Shown: positions 34,173 through 46,112 of the stretch, one piece after another
Layout: the number at the start of each line of letters is the position of its first letter
Position numbering within the stretch: position 1 is the first letter of the stretch
DNA from: Oidiodendron maius Zn
Lineage: Eukaryota; Ascomycota; Leotiomycetes; Myxotrichaceae
Direction of reading: 5' to 3'
Assembly: GCA_000827325.1 (NCBI GenBank)
Contig: KN832870.1
Location: 4,960,001 to 5,024,000, forward strand
Length of the DNA: 64,000 nucleotides
The notes under the pieces: generated by a model
Told to the model about the DNA's origin: nothing
Seen by the model: the letters and a program-made list of their open reading frames with translations, nothing else
Databases searched by the model: none
Translations under genes and position numbers: made by a program

Positions 34173-35719
34173 CTAAGTAGCAATAAATACCGTCTTCACT
34201 TCAGTCCACGACTCGACCGAGTACTTGCCCAATTCTCGGCCATCTCCACTGGCTTTCCACCCGCCAAATGGCAGATCCAAAGCGACTAATGGACTGGTGA
34301 CATTCACGCCAACCATGCCGGACTCAAATACCTTCGCCACTCGAATGGCCCGTGGAATATCCTTGGTGTACAGGCTTGCATATAGACCGTATTCCGTGTT
34401 GTTGGCAAGCTTGAGGACTTCGTCTTCAGTCTCAAATGTGCTAACACATTGGACGGGGCCGAAGATCTCCTCCTTGATCACTCTGGCATCCTCTCCAGGG
34501 TTCAAAATCACTGTGGGTTGGATATAATATCCTTCATTCCCATCTCGGTCACCGCCAGTAAGAATCTGCAGCTTCTGCTCCTTGGCCTCCTTCAGAAAAC
34601 TCATGATGTGGTCGAACTGTATCTTGTCCGCTTGGGGTCCTCGCACGGTAGTAGGAGACAATGGGTTGTTCCCAGATGGGTTACTGCCCTTTTCCTCGAT
34701 CTCTTTTACTAGGCGTTTTGTGAATTCATCTGAAATAGATTTTTCGACATAGACACGGGAGGACGCCACACACATTTGTCCTGAGAGACCGAGGATTGAA
34801 GTTGCAGCCGCAGGAACGGCCTTGTCGAGATCCGCATCTCCGAAAATAATCAGGGGACTCTTTCCACCGAGCTCGAGCGTGACATTCTTTAGGTTTGATG
34901 AGGCAGCAGCCTTCTTGATAGCTCGGCCTGTTCTTGTGGAGCCCGTGAAGGCAAGTTTGCGAATTTCCATGTGAGAGGCTAGAGCTGCACCACAATTTGG
35001 GCCTAACCCACTCAGAATATTGACCACTCCAGCAGGAAATCCGGCTTCTTTTACCAGTTTCGCGAACCGCAGCACAGCTAGAGGCGCCTTCTCTGATGAT
35101 TTAATGACTAGCGTATTTCCCGCCAGGAGGCAGGGGCCGAATTTGACAGCTACTGAAGACACCGGCACATTCCAAGGGATAATAGCGGCGCAGACTCCAT
35201 AAGGTTGGCGAAGAGTGAGACTGAGAAACCCTGGTTTGTGGAGAGAGCTCTCTCCATGCACATCTGCTGCTTGTCCGGCAAAGTATCTGAACATTGCTGC
35301 GGCGCTGTATCCCTCCTCTGTCAGACATCAGATTAGTACCAAGACAAGAAACTGATTGCATTGGCGACATTTAAGCATTTAGCAAACGTACTGTATGTCG
35401 AGATCGGTCGCCCCATACTGACAGCTTCCAGCTGCGCGAGTTCGGTATTGGACTTTTCTAGAAGATCGGCCAGCTTGTAGAAGAAGCCGGCACGTGCAAG
35501 GCCACCCATCTCGGACCAAGCTGGCAGTGCTGCCTTTGCAGCTTCAACAGCCAGGTCGACATCTTCTGCTGTTGCTTCATATGGAGAAGCGGTTACCTTC
35601 TCCGTCGCGGGGTTGACAACATCAAACTTCTTTCCGAGTTTCGATGGCACAAACTCGCCATTGATAAACAATCTGGTTTCAATATCAGTTGGCCCGGAGA
35701 GTTCTCCAGATGACGACAT
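34173..35719 (-). CDS. NAD(P)-dependent aldehyde dehydrogenase
   Basis: 490 residues. Exon 1 is 35719-35392, the intron 35391-35318 (GTACGT...GACAG), exon 2 35317-34173; splicing restores GRPISTYKEGYSAAAMFRYF. The enzyme oxidises aldehydes to acids. The full ALDH fold is present: cofactor site IIPWNVP with NTLVIKSSEKAPLA, FTGSTRTGR, general base Glu258 in LELGGKSP, catalytic Cys292 in GLSGQMCVASSR, then EEIFGPVQCV and the C-terminal PFGGWKASGDGREL. Length and motif spacing match class 1/2-like tetrameric ALDHs. There is no targeting peptide at the N-terminus (MSSSGELSGPTDIETRLFIN), so it is probably cytosolic. The start at 35719 is the only ATG upstream of the conserved LFINGEFV block in this frame. 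The preferred aldehyde is unknown. Confidence 0.94.
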
Positions 35720-38700
35720 GTTGAAATTCTTTTGAAGGGTATTGCTGGGGACTGCAATTTCAGGTATGAAAGTGTATGGACACAACAGATACTATATACA
35801 CCATCAGGCTACCGAGGATTTATATGCAAAGAGCCCGGAAAGAGTTACCTCTGCAGTCCTTGCTTCAGTTTGCGACACTTGACGTACATCGGACCCCGCG
35901 GTCAGCCACATGGTCCCCAATACACCAGTAGATGAACCCCGCTTCCAGAAAGGTCAAAGACAAGGGCTTTTCCCAAGCGCCTGACAAGATCTGGAACAAG
36001 AAAGTGCCTCCATCTGGCTGTCTATGTTGATGGGAAACCCTGCGTATGTACACATTTTCAGGGCCAAAGCCCTCAAGTAGCAATTTAATGCTTGGAATGC
36101 GGGTTTCGGAGGTATTCTTAACGCCGCATTTCCGCATTTTGTGTATTTGACACACCCTTGGTGCTAATGATCGATGCTGCCCGTTTATTCAAATAAGCTG
36201 ACGGAGCATGTCTAGGCTTATAATTATTTAAATTTGAATCAACCTGCTGCTTACGCTTTGAGACGTCCTTTTATTCCTTTATCTTTTTCTGCCAATCCTA
36301 TTTGCATAATCAGTCTTATGCTGTCATCCAATCACGGGTTCTAGTTAAGTGATTAGAGTTGTGCCTAACATCAACAGGCATATATTTCATGAAGGATCTC
36401 CTAAAGATTAAATACTAAGACGAAACATGATTCAGCATAAATTAGAGTAAAAGCTTACTTCCTCCCAAATATCGTGCAATTCCGGCTCAATATGTCCTGG
36501 TTCCGTCTCCTTTTCCAAGCCCGTAACTGCTTTTCCGGGGGAGCAAGATGAATGTGTCATCATCTAGTAATTAATTAACAACATTTATATTGCTACTCAA
36601 GCAAGATCTAATTGTGTCACGAGTTATGCCTCCCAACTATTCTCTCCTTTGTGAACTTTCCCCTTCAAAAGATCGACTTGGGCATCCAAGTTCTCCAGAT
36701 AGGCATGTTCGATATGTGCGAGGGCAGTCTATGGTTGCCCGTGAATAGACTCACCTGCCCAATGTGTCCATTACACCGTACTCTGAATATATCTTTACCA
36801 CCACGCTGGCTTTGTGGAGTTGTCTTGCTCCAACTCTAGTAAGAGCATCTTTTACCGGTGGCGTTGTCCACCACTAACTAGCCGAAACAGAAATATCGTC
36901 TGATAATCAATCCGTGTTAGTATCAGAGCCAATCGTCTTTACGGAACCTTTGAGATTTCCGCACTCGTTTTCAACGGATCCTTCCCTGATGTAGTTGTCA
37001 CCTCTCGTCCAATTAGTTCTCCCTTTGCTATGGATGGTGACTCGTCAGATAACGAATGCACTATTCCTGTGGAATATTATAACCCTTCGAGATTTTGGAG
37101 AAAGAGACTTGAGCCTCTCGATGCGAACGAATCAAAGACGTCGAATGCCAGCCTCGGCCCACGCATGGATTTGAGGCCTCTCGATTTCCTATAATAGGAG
37201 TTCCTGCGCACGTTTGCGGCTTTTATAATCATTTTGTCTACCATTTAGGAGTTTCCGCGAGGAATACATTGGTACACTTGTTGGGGTTGTTGAGACTATA
37301 TTCCATAGTACTCTTCAGACAGAAATGATGTCTATGCTTGATATCTGGACATGGGCAGACCGGACTCCTTTATACATTGCCTCGCTAACTATCCAAATTA
37401 TCAGTCAGACAGATTTAGTCAGCTGGTGGGCAAAGGTCGACCCAATTCGAGTTCTTTAGGAGTACCATTAAACCTATCAAAATCGTATGTAAAGCGATTG
37501 ACGACTTTCTTCCGGCCAAAAATGCTGGATTACTAACCGCTTATTGAAGTTCAAATATTTATTGTGTCAAGTTCCAGTATGCGATGATCCTATGTCATTT
37601 TTACACACAAATTTGGCGGATCTTAAACTTCTTAATAGAATGCACTTCAAAGCGGTTATACTAGCATGATGTATTTACAAAGTGCAAGTGACAATTTCAT
37701 AATAATCAACGAAAGAGAGAGAGGGCTGTGGCTCTTGCCTCCAAACGCCTTTCATGCAACGTTATGACAGCCTACTTCCAAAACATACCTCTGGGCCAAA
37801 TGGAGCTATCGAAAACACCAGTACACCACCATATCCACTATATAACGTGCCTTAGCAGACTACAGCAAGAGATAGCATGTAAGCTCTATTGCGGAAGCTG
37901 AATGTGGATATATATCCTGTATTTTAGCCTGAATACCAGCCATCTGGATATCTTTCTCCACCTTCTTGAGCAGTGCTTGAACATGATTGCAGTATCTTCT
38001 CGCCAGTGTTTATTTGAAGCTCTGAATAAAGCAACATATGGTTCAATTAGTCTCCAAACTGGACACTAGAAAGCGACTGGGAGATACATATCCACATGGG
38101 AAATTAACGAACCTTTCAACGGCGATAAGACATCGTATAGGGTCATTGAGAATAAATATTGTCAATCTCATCAATCTCGGTCTACGGTGACATTGAGTTC
38201 TTTTGTTTTACTGTTGCAGTGCCTCAAGATTTACTTGACGCTCTTAGTCAGGAGGATAGAGTCATGCGATGAAATTAAGACTTATGTAGATTTTGGGCAA
38301 TTGGAGGCATGATGTATAGCTACCACAGTGCTTTATTTAAATACAGAGCTTTGCCTTGCAATGCCATCTATGTCTTGGCTCGAGTCCTGAGAAGGAACAT
38401 CTCGCGAAGATAGTCCCTTGGCTTAGGCCCCTTTTAATCATGGTTACATCTATAATAGCAGACAGCCGGTTTAAATTAAATTGTGCTCAGATATTGCGAC
38501 TTACTGCCGGTGCTCATTTTATAATCCTAATATTGGTGGAATTTAATTCCAATTTTGTACATGAAACTGAACTAGATAAATTTCCTCGCGTTGTCACTTG
38601 AGAGGCATATAATCGGCTGAACTTTTAAGTTTCCCTATGTGTCATACATCGTACTTCAATCACTACTTCAGCTGTGTAATACTTCACCACTATATGCACC

Positions 38701-38765
38701 ACCTCCTTTAGGCCCCCTTTGAAGCAGAATTCAAACGCATCTCCACAAAGGACGGCCAGTGTCCT
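35720..38765. other. Three-kilobase gene-poor, AT-rich region
   Basis: Between the aldehyde dehydrogenase start and the NTF2-like gene stop. Mostly AT-rich and stop-dense in all frames. The only stretch with coding flavour is a plus-strand frame at about 36940-37194, described separately. I see no transposase, long terminal repeat or other mobile-element motif. Confidence 0.5.
36940..37194 (+). pseudogene. Possible gene fragment, unknown family
   Basis: A plus-strand frame of about 85 codons, beginning around LYGTFEISALVFNGSFPD and including VEYYNPSRFWRKRLEPLDAN, stops at 37192-37194. It has balanced, protein-like composition in an otherwise stop-rich AT region. No start codon lies at its beginning; the first ATG (near 37030) is internal. 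It could be an exon or a relic. I do not recognise the family. Confidence 0.2.
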
Positions 38766-39152
38766 CTACTGAGCCGCTTCCTCAAAGTCAGCCGAAAGCT
38801 CCCAGACATTCTCAAATCGACCTTGATCATCTCTCGTGCCCATAAACATCAACTCCATCTTCTTCTCCGGGCCATCTCCTATAATCATTTCAACTTTCAA
38901 CTGCGCAGCTATCTTGTTTTCCTCCTGCACTAAAAAAATAACAGGAGCCACCCACTTCTTACATATGGTTCGAAAATGCGTCACCTTCTCAACGGCCGTT
39001 TCGAAATCCGTTCGGCCGCCACCGGCCTGAAAGCGCAAGTAATTTGGATTCATGGTTCGTTCGCAGAACGCTCGAGATTCTGCCGGATCGCCTTTAAAGA
39101 TGTTGTCCAACCATTCTTCAAATTCTTTAGGGGTGAGTTTCTTGATGACCAT
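38766..39152 (-). CDS. NTF2-like / SnoaL-like small protein
   Basis: 128 residues from the ATG at 39152, no intron. The composition and pattern (ERTMNPNYLRFQAGGGRTDFETAVEKVTHFR, then IFLVQEENKIAAQLKVEMIIGD and MELMFMGTRDDQGRFENVWELS) look like the cone-shaped alpha+beta NTF2/SnoaL fold: N-terminal helices followed by paired strands that carry a small-molecule pocket. Fungal genomes carry many such single-domain proteins of unknown substrate. There is no signal peptide. It sits alone beside two gene-poor stretches. Function unassigned. Confidence 0.75.
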   Translation of the reverse strand: MVIKKLTPKEFEEWLDNIFKGDPAESRAFCERTMNPNYLRFQAGGGRTDFETAVEKVTHFRTICKKWVAPVIFLVQEENKIAAQLKVEMIIGDGPEKKMELMFMGTRDDQGRFENVWELSADFEEAAQ

Positions 39153-42059
39153 CTTAAATGATGGTGGCTGGTGGTAGGTGAAGGTGAAGTAAAAGAGGTG
39201 GCTTGCCACGTTGCGAAAAAACTGAAGGTTGTGGTGATAGAAGAAAAGAGATTTGAAATAGAGAAGAATATTGACGTACGGTCTGCTTTTATATAATCCT
39301 GGCTGATATAAGCTCTAGGTTAAATCCGGCCCTTGTACGTAGCGTCACTACGTTGGAAAGTAAGATCGCCGTAACGGAGTATTTGGACTTGAAGTAGGGC
39401 CCTGCTGGGAGTGCGGCACAGTCCAATCTGGAGCAGGCAAATGAGAATATTCAACTCACAATGCCCGAACGAGCTGCCGAAGCTGGGCTGGTGTGCCCAG
39501 AGGCCAGAGGCTATTCGTTTTCGGGTGAGACATGCGGTAAAGCATATCTACGGGCTTGGCAACTAGATAAGTAGTATCTGGGGAAGATGGATTAGCCAGA
39601 TACCAGCTCCAAACTGTAAGGAATTGCGAATTTACACGGGCTTAGCAATACCGTCCACCCCCCACAGTTCAGCTTTCGCGCATATTGTCGACATGGTTTT
39701 AATTCAATGTCAGATGTCAAGACCGCTGGCGCTGAAGATTTCAACTCCAGGTTGTGAGAACCCTCACGCTTTCTTGGAGCAGACCGGCTTGGTCTAACCT
39801 TATCACCGTAGACTGTATAGTAAGAGTTTGGGTGTGAACAACTTAGACCGGCTAGAATAAAATAGCTCGGTGCCATCAATTTAAACTTGCATGGGATTTG
39901 GTTGAAGAGCCTAACGAATCATCGGGCTGCACGTGAGCAACCAACTGCTGAATTCGAGTGGACGACACAGCGGACCATAAAGGCCAATCTTTTGCCGCCT
40001 GACCTTTTGAATTTTGTTATGAAATTTGTCTTCGATCAACACTTTAATCGCCGGCTTGGTCCCTCCCAGAACGACATGGCCTCTTTTCCAAGCGGACTAG
40101 ATATTTCAAGTGTCATTTCGAAGCTGTGATGCCTAAGAGGCCATCCCAGTCGTTTTCTTAGCCTTTGGGTAGCGGGGACTCTTCTTTTGTCTTAAAACAA
40201 CTGCGTTGCCTTCCTAGCGCTTGCAGATGGCAGTGCCTACAGAGGAATACACTGCATCGCAGACATCTTCGCACTTTGTTAGAGCCTCCGAGAGAGAGAC
40301 AAAGCCGGATCAAGGATCAGGCGCGAAGCAGCAATATATTCGTTGTTAAATGGCCTCCACGGCAGACACAGTAATTATGTACCGTTCTTGTTTGAATTTG
40401 CGTGATATAATTTCTTGACACATGAAAGTCTTAGAGAAGTCGCGAGAAAGAGATTCTGCAAATGCAGGGACGTCACTTTGCACCAAACTTTAAGGAATTT
40501 TGGTCCATATGAGAACACGTTGAATGAAAAGGGGGCCTTTTACCCGCCACCCGGATCAAGTCTGAAAAAGGAATGAACAATAGCCTTCCACAACCTGAGA
40601 TGCTGATGAGATATCTGTCACCTACTTGTGTTTGGTAGAAGAGAAGATTGTTGTCTTGGTGCCATGCACTAATACAGATCTCTCTGCGGTTTCAACGACA
40701 ACAGTGTTGGCAGTGAACTATGGGAGCGTCGAAAGAAATAATTATGCCGTCTCTCATTTAGCTAGCAACCCTCTGGTCTATTTCCGCCGAGATTTATTGT
40801 ACGCCTAAAAGCCATTCGTCGACTTCGAAGGCCGATAAAGCGAAATGTGGTTTAAAAGACGGGGTGAAAGATAAGTCTTCAGCATGCTTAAAAACACCTG
40901 GAAAGAATTCACCTCGCGGTGTTAATTTGATTGGCACGGTTAGTCTGTGACCTGAGATTTGGGCGCTGTTGGGAGGTGGAATTGATGCCAATCACATGAG
41001 GTAATCCACAATCTCCTAGGATTCACCCGCAGACCCATGATAAGGTGATGAGGCTTTTGACTGGAGATATATTGATGTATATCTCCCGTAATCTGTCCAG
41101 TCACATGGCATATCTTCCTGGCTGATAATCATCCTATAGATCAGGCCATATATATGTTGCGCTGCTGATGCATATCAATTTAACTAGCTCAACTTGGGAT
41201 TGGAAACTCATTATTTAACATCAAAGCAGTTGGATTTTATTTCCCTAAAGCGGCTGTCAAAATTTGGCCATCTATTTGTCAGTCGTCTTTGAGGAGCGCG
41301 GATTGACGCCTCCATTCTCAGCAGCCACTCTACTCCGAGCACGATACCCCCACATAAGTCTGGAACCAGTCGAGCATCCCAACTCTCCTGGGCTTACAGA
41401 TTAGACTGGATGCCTCGAGATCTGCACAAGCAAGCAGGGCTGAGCGTCCCCACGCCGCGGACACGCAGACACCATTGTGGCTACACGTGCACGTGGATTG
41501 ATGTGAGCTGGGGACGGCAGGACAGACAAGGTGTCAGGCGGCCTCGAAACGTAGCATGGATTATATAGGCATCTCGAACGTCTATGCATTGCTACTACGG
41601 TGGAGGCTTTTGGGGCTTTTGATCAGCCGTAAGCATCTACTGATGCTACGTGCATGCAGTAAGAATGTACAGCGAAGAGGTCTGTGTCAGGCCAGCCTGG
41701 TCGCTTTACCGACCCATGGCCGAGATAACAGCGGAGAACGGATAGGACGTACAAAACAACGAGGAAGTTTTGGAAATGCCTATACTACTTCAGCCATGAC
41801 CCCGCCTTTACCTAGAAGGCCGCTATGTTGGGCGAAGCTGCTGTACCATCTGGATTTTGATTGGCTTGCCTCTCCTATGTTACAATACTTGAAAACGAAC
41901 AAATCAACAGGGCGGAAAGCCGAGACCGGAGAGCCCGCTGTGACTCAGTGTGGCAAGTCTCAGAGGGATTGGTGCTCAAAATGTCAGGTACACCGAGGCT
42001 CTCACCAGCAGCAGGATGCAACAGTCGAAAGAGAAAGCTCTTGTATCTCACCGCTTGGT

Positions 42060-43026
42060 GAAACACAGCCCCTCAGGTCTCCCCACTTCCCGGAAATGAC
42101 TGACCTGCATATTCTCCCTGCGTGAATATGCATGAAGCCATACAGGCGTACATGTCCAGTTCACCCACAATCCCGAATACCAACGCCAAGCCGTCGTAGA
42201 AATCCTCCAGGGCTTCTCTCGTATCATGGCCCTGGCAACGCACCTTACAATGCAGACATCGCATATGCGAACCTGCACCTGGCACAAAACAGTCGAGATG
42301 GTAATGTTTCTCGGTAGCAGGAACGAATATTCCTGGGAAACACCGTCACGGGGACGCTCTTGCGCGCGCGGCTATTCCCCTTTGCTGTGGCACGACTGTC
42401 TGCGAAGGGGGTATGATATGGTACCAACCTGCAAATGGCCGGGAAAAAATCCATACCCAGCCAGTTGGTGGGTGTCGCGGGGCATCTTCCCAGACATTGT
42501 GACATGCACACAAGTGTTGATTGCTTGTAGAACGTCATACAGCAATTCATCAGCCTTGCCTGGGCAGGGCAAGCTGAATATCAAAAAGAACAATATTTCC
42601 GTCGCGGCGTGTCCGCTTGTCTCCGGGGTGTCTGGATGTGATATGTCTGATTTCCCTGCCTGTTCTCACTGAACACACAGAGGTCAGCGCGCAGAATGAC
42701 GGCAGCTTCGACAAGCTGCTGCACTCTGGGCATGCATCTTCCATACGAACACATGATACTCCAGCCGAAGGAAGCGGCGTGGCCTCAGTGTCGACCCCTG
42801 TGACGCCAGCCCCGCCATATATTGCTACCATCGCTTGCTGAATCCATGGCAGCTCACATATAGCCCGATTAGTCGACGGTGGACCCAAATCGAGCCAGGT
42901 TAGAGCGGGACGGGACGAGTAGAGAATGTCGGCTGCCTTGGGGTGAGAGTCGGCTAGGGCAGACTCATCCATTTCCCACCAGGTTGGAAAATCAACATCC
43001 TCTGCCCGCATACCCACTATCAGCAT
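42060..43026 (-). pseudogene. Possible decayed or unusual regulator-like gene
   Basis: A minus-strand frame from about 43026 reads FPTWWEMDESALADSHPKAA, then CPECSSLSKLPSF, and can be continued through a plausible intron (a GTGAGA donor near 42671 to an ATTCAG acceptor near 42577) into ADELLYDVLQAINTCVHV. A third stretch near 42060-42285 contains CLHCKVRC. FPTWW followed by acidic residues and a late Cys pair recalls the C-terminal domain of AflR-type fungal regulators, but no Zn(II)2Cys6 DNA-binding domain is found upstream and the parts do not join cleanly. It may be a relic or chance. Confidence 0.2.
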
Positions 43027-43335
43027 ACACGCTCACCGGGTACACGTATGTTCAGTCGATACCGCCAAGAGAGCTGCAGGGTGGGCCAAGAGAAGGCTAT
43101 GCTTTGCAGTGCATCAGAGTCTTTCCCTCTGATTGATTCCTCCCGTTCCCTGCGTCCCGAGATTCCCATCCGCCCTGCGTATCTCCCGTAAGCCTGTTCT
43201 GGGCGTGCCTAGGCGCTGTAAGGCAATAACGGCAATAGTGTGATGATAATTTACAATACCAGCCATAGAAATTCTGGGTGTTTGTGACTGGAGGTGGACA
43301 GTTGAAGTACCTTTTGGACCGGTGAGCCGCACAGA

Positions 43336-43342
43336 TATAAAA
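43336..43342 (+). promoter_or_regulatory. TATA box of the Cys-rich mini-gene
   Basis: TATAAAA 209 bases upstream of the ATG at 43545, followed by a CT-rich stretch (about 43480-43530) that resembles a strong fungal core promoter and leader. Confidence 0.5.
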
Positions 43343-43544
43343 CTGCTCCTCAAGCCCAGGCCCAGGTCTTCCAGTCTACTAGCTCCTCATTTATCTTGTT
43401 GGCTGCTAGATAATCAAAAAATTAATACAATTCAGCGCCCCTTCGACTTCTAGAGCCAATTACTAAGAGCTCCAATCAAATACACCCCTCTCTCATTCCT
43501 CCTCTTTCGATCCTGTCATCCAGTTCACCCTGTTGTAATTCATA

Positions 43545-43661
43545 ATGGCCGTCACTACTCCAAAAATACTTGTCAATCACTGCTGTGGCTACTGCTGCAA
43601 GGTAGAGCAGTATGGCAACCACGAATATTGTGGCTGGTGTGATGCATCGGACTGTCTCTAA
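43545..43661 (+). CDS. Putative 38-residue cysteine-rich protein
   Basis: A short reading frame from ATG 43545 to TAA 43661 encodes 38 residues with seven cysteines: NHCCGYCC near residue 11 and EYCGWCDASDCL at the end, giving the spacing CC-x2-CC-x10-C-x2-C-x4-C, with two histidines (12 and 26). There is no signal peptide, so a cytosolic metal-binding (metallothionein- or zinc-ribbon-like) role is possible; this is inference. Upstream lies TATAAAA and a pyrimidine-rich leader, with an AATTCATAATGG start context. Nothing comparable is found elsewhere in the window. It could also be a chance frame, but the Cys density and promoter layout argue against that. Confidence 0.5.
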   Translation: MAVTTPKILVNHCCGYCCKVEQYGNHEYCGWCDASDCL

Positions 43662-44070
43662 GTCTTTGCAAAGTTAAAATAGCACCTACCTCTCGACCCC
43701 ACCGCCAGTCTCGACCTATGGCGGTATGATGTCATATTTCAACAACTATAAATTGTTCGGATTGGAGTTAGATGGATTGGTCTGGTGGGATTGGGGAGGT
43801 CGATTGTAATATTTTGAGGCGTTTGGATGCGGGTACCATTGCCTCCTCTGTTTGGAATAGTTTGATTTCGGGCGCCCTGAACAAGGAATTGGGTTGGAAA
43901 CTGGAGCAGCCTCGTGCCACACGAACAGGCAGACACTTTGGAGTCACGAGTGATGCGTTGTCCATAATCTTTAATTCAAAATACATACCATGAACACCAT
44001 TCAGCCCCACTCTTACTCCTGGTATCATACACAAAACTGACAGAATTGACTCCGTATTACCCATACCACA
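43662..44070. other. Convergent 3' intergenic region
   Basis: About 410 bases between the mini-gene and the Exo70 stop. Nothing recognised. Confidence 0.5.
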
Positions 44071-46112
44071 CTACCCCAGAGTCAAAAACACTCCGGATAT
44101 CTCGGCTTTGTTGTATTTGGCGTACTTGCCCTTGCCTTTATCGACCTCGTGATAGCGATCCCAGAAGCGACAGTAGAGGGGCTCTATCATTTGCCGTACC
44201 TGCCTGCTTAGCGCTTCTCGAACTTCCCGTTCCATGTGGAGACTCTTGTGCTTGGCAACTAGTTCGTCGAAGCTAGCATTGAAGAGCCGGAACTTTTCTT
44301 TAATGGCGTCTTTGTCCTTGCTGCTAAGGCCCTTTACGATGGCCGCTGAGTCGATCGCGGCTGCAGAGCCGGATGGCGGGCGTTGACCGCGATTCGTGTA
44401 CTGCACGTCGAGGAGGTGCGCCGATGGCTCCCGCCAGGCAACGCTATATATTTGGAAGCCGTTTTTGCGCCATTTATCGACATCGGCCATGCGTGACGCC
44501 AAGAGAGGCTGCAGATCCGACCCACGGATCATACGATCGACAACGGTCGCATTGTTCGCCACGAAAACGCCTAACGTTGCCTTACCCTTTAGCGTAGCCT
44601 TGCCTTTCTGTTCGAGTGAGGCTAGGAGCGTATCGATTGTATCCACGCAATAATGAGCAAAAATTTGCTTGCCGTCGGCTGTGACATCGAATGACTTCAG
44701 GCTCGGTATTTGGTCTGACGCATTGGCGGCTGCAGTGCTCGCCTTCCAGCCCCCATCTCCTATCGAAATCATGATACTCGATATAGGACGTAGGAAATCG
44801 ACCATTGTCTGTAACCGAGTCATTGCCTCGGTGGTAATTGAAGGCACAGAGCCGTCTTGGGGAAGAGTCTGTATAGAGTTTATCCGGCGCCTTGTGTCTT
44901 CCAGCAAATCAGCCAGTGACGACTTTCCAGTCTCTCGGATAGGCTTTAGTGCCGCAGCAAAAGAAGGCTTCAGCTCCCCCGTTCTTCCATCAATATTTGC
45001 GGAGAGGCTTGTTATAATTTCCATTATTTCGTAAGCTAGGTAGCAGTCCGTGGTCAAGTTGAGCTTGATATGGGCATTCAGTTCTCGAAGTGTTCTTGCC
45101 AGCTCTGAGATAGCACCTTGACAGGTTAAATTTAACACCTTGCTCCATTCGTCCCGGGCGAAGAGTTTACAGATATTTTCGTACTCTGCGAGGAAAGCCG
45201 CCTCCGTTCCTTTCGCATATGTTCCAATACCGTTTGTACCTTGCCGATAGACGGCATCGGGTACCTTCTTCTTTGCAGTATTGACAGAGGCAGAGGCCAA
45301 ATTTTGTAGGGTTGAAAGGAGATATGGTCCACGAACGCTTGCATACAACTGCAACACAGGCGAGTCGCCACCAAATCCAGTTTGCCTGGTCACCGAAGAG
45401 ATGAACGAGTTTATAAGTCCAAGGCGCGTCGTCAGATCTTGATTAAGAACGGGAAAAGGTTTGTCCTTTGTAATGAACGTGAGCGGCTCGATAGGGCGTG
45501 AGTCTTCCTGTAAGATCTTCACAAAATAGCTCTCGAGTTGCGAGTTCCCGGCCTTCAGCAGTCGGTTGAGATCTGCAAGCGCTTGTTGATTTGCTCGAAG
45601 ATTAGTCCGTTGCATCTCGCTGAGGGCCTTGCTTAAGCGTTTGACAGAGCTAAGGAAGGCAGACAACCCAGCCTTTTCGGGGCTACTAATAGTTAGTTAC
45701 GGCCCATAGAATTCTGTGATATACTGACCCCTTGCGGATGATCTCCTCCTCGCTGTTCTTAAGGTCAGAGGGCTGCCGTATCCTCTCAATAGCTCCTAAG
45801 ATTCCTTCGATATCTGCGGAGTATCAGCGCATATCCACAGCCATTCAAGGGCTCATGCATACTCGTTCCCATCACCTGAAGCTTTTGAGTATTGCCATAG
45901 ATAGGGCCAATGGCATCCTGCATCGATTTGCCATTGGCCTCGAGGCGCGAGAGGGATGCTTGGATCTTCTTGCTCAACTGGCTTGTCTTTTCCAACCTTG
46001 AGTTAAGCACCTCCACCTCCGCGCGCGCCTCTTCATCGGCGGCTTTCGAGCCCAGTCCCACAGCCATATCGTATGCTTGCTGAGACCATTCTGTGATCCC
46101 CACGGCGTACAT
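44071..46112 (-). CDS. exo70: Exocyst complex subunit Exo70
   Basis: 649 residues. Exons are 46112-45863, 45813-45729 and 45685-44071 (introns GTATGC...CGCAG and GTCAGT...TATTAG). Exo70 helps tether secretory vesicles to the plasma membrane at growing hyphal tips by binding PtdIns(4,5)P2 and Rho GTPases. The N-terminal heptad region (AADEEARAEVEVLNSRLEKTSQLSKKIQASL), the NIEGILGAIERIRQPSD block, and the all-helical C-terminal rods (WSKVLNLTCQGAISELA; LRPISSIMISIGDGGW; IFAHYCVDTIDTLLASLEQKGK; FLTLG at the end) match fungal Exo70. The C-terminal basic patch (DKGKGKYAKYNKAEIS) fits the known membrane-binding end. The start at 46112 places a short MYAVGITEWSQQAYDMAVGLG ahead of the conserved part; the internal Met of DMAVG is an alternative. 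Confidence 0.93.

Larger units (their letters stand above)
39153..43544. other. Gene-poor region upstream of the Cys-rich mini-gene
   Basis: 4.4 kb without a confident gene. It includes a few isolated open frames (40794-40991 minus, 41556-42125 plus) lacking support, and a minus-strand set of frames at about 42060-43026 described separately. The last 230 bases look like a promoter and leader (TATAAAA at 43336). Confidence 0.45.

Noticed and set aside
40794-40991. 65-codon minus-strand frame
   Set aside because: Protein-like composition, but it begins with TTG after an in-frame stop and no acceptor site convincingly joins it to another exon.
41556-42125. 189-codon plus-strand frame starting with ATG
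   Set aside because: No family features, and it partly overlaps the regulator-like frames on the other strand; probably chance.
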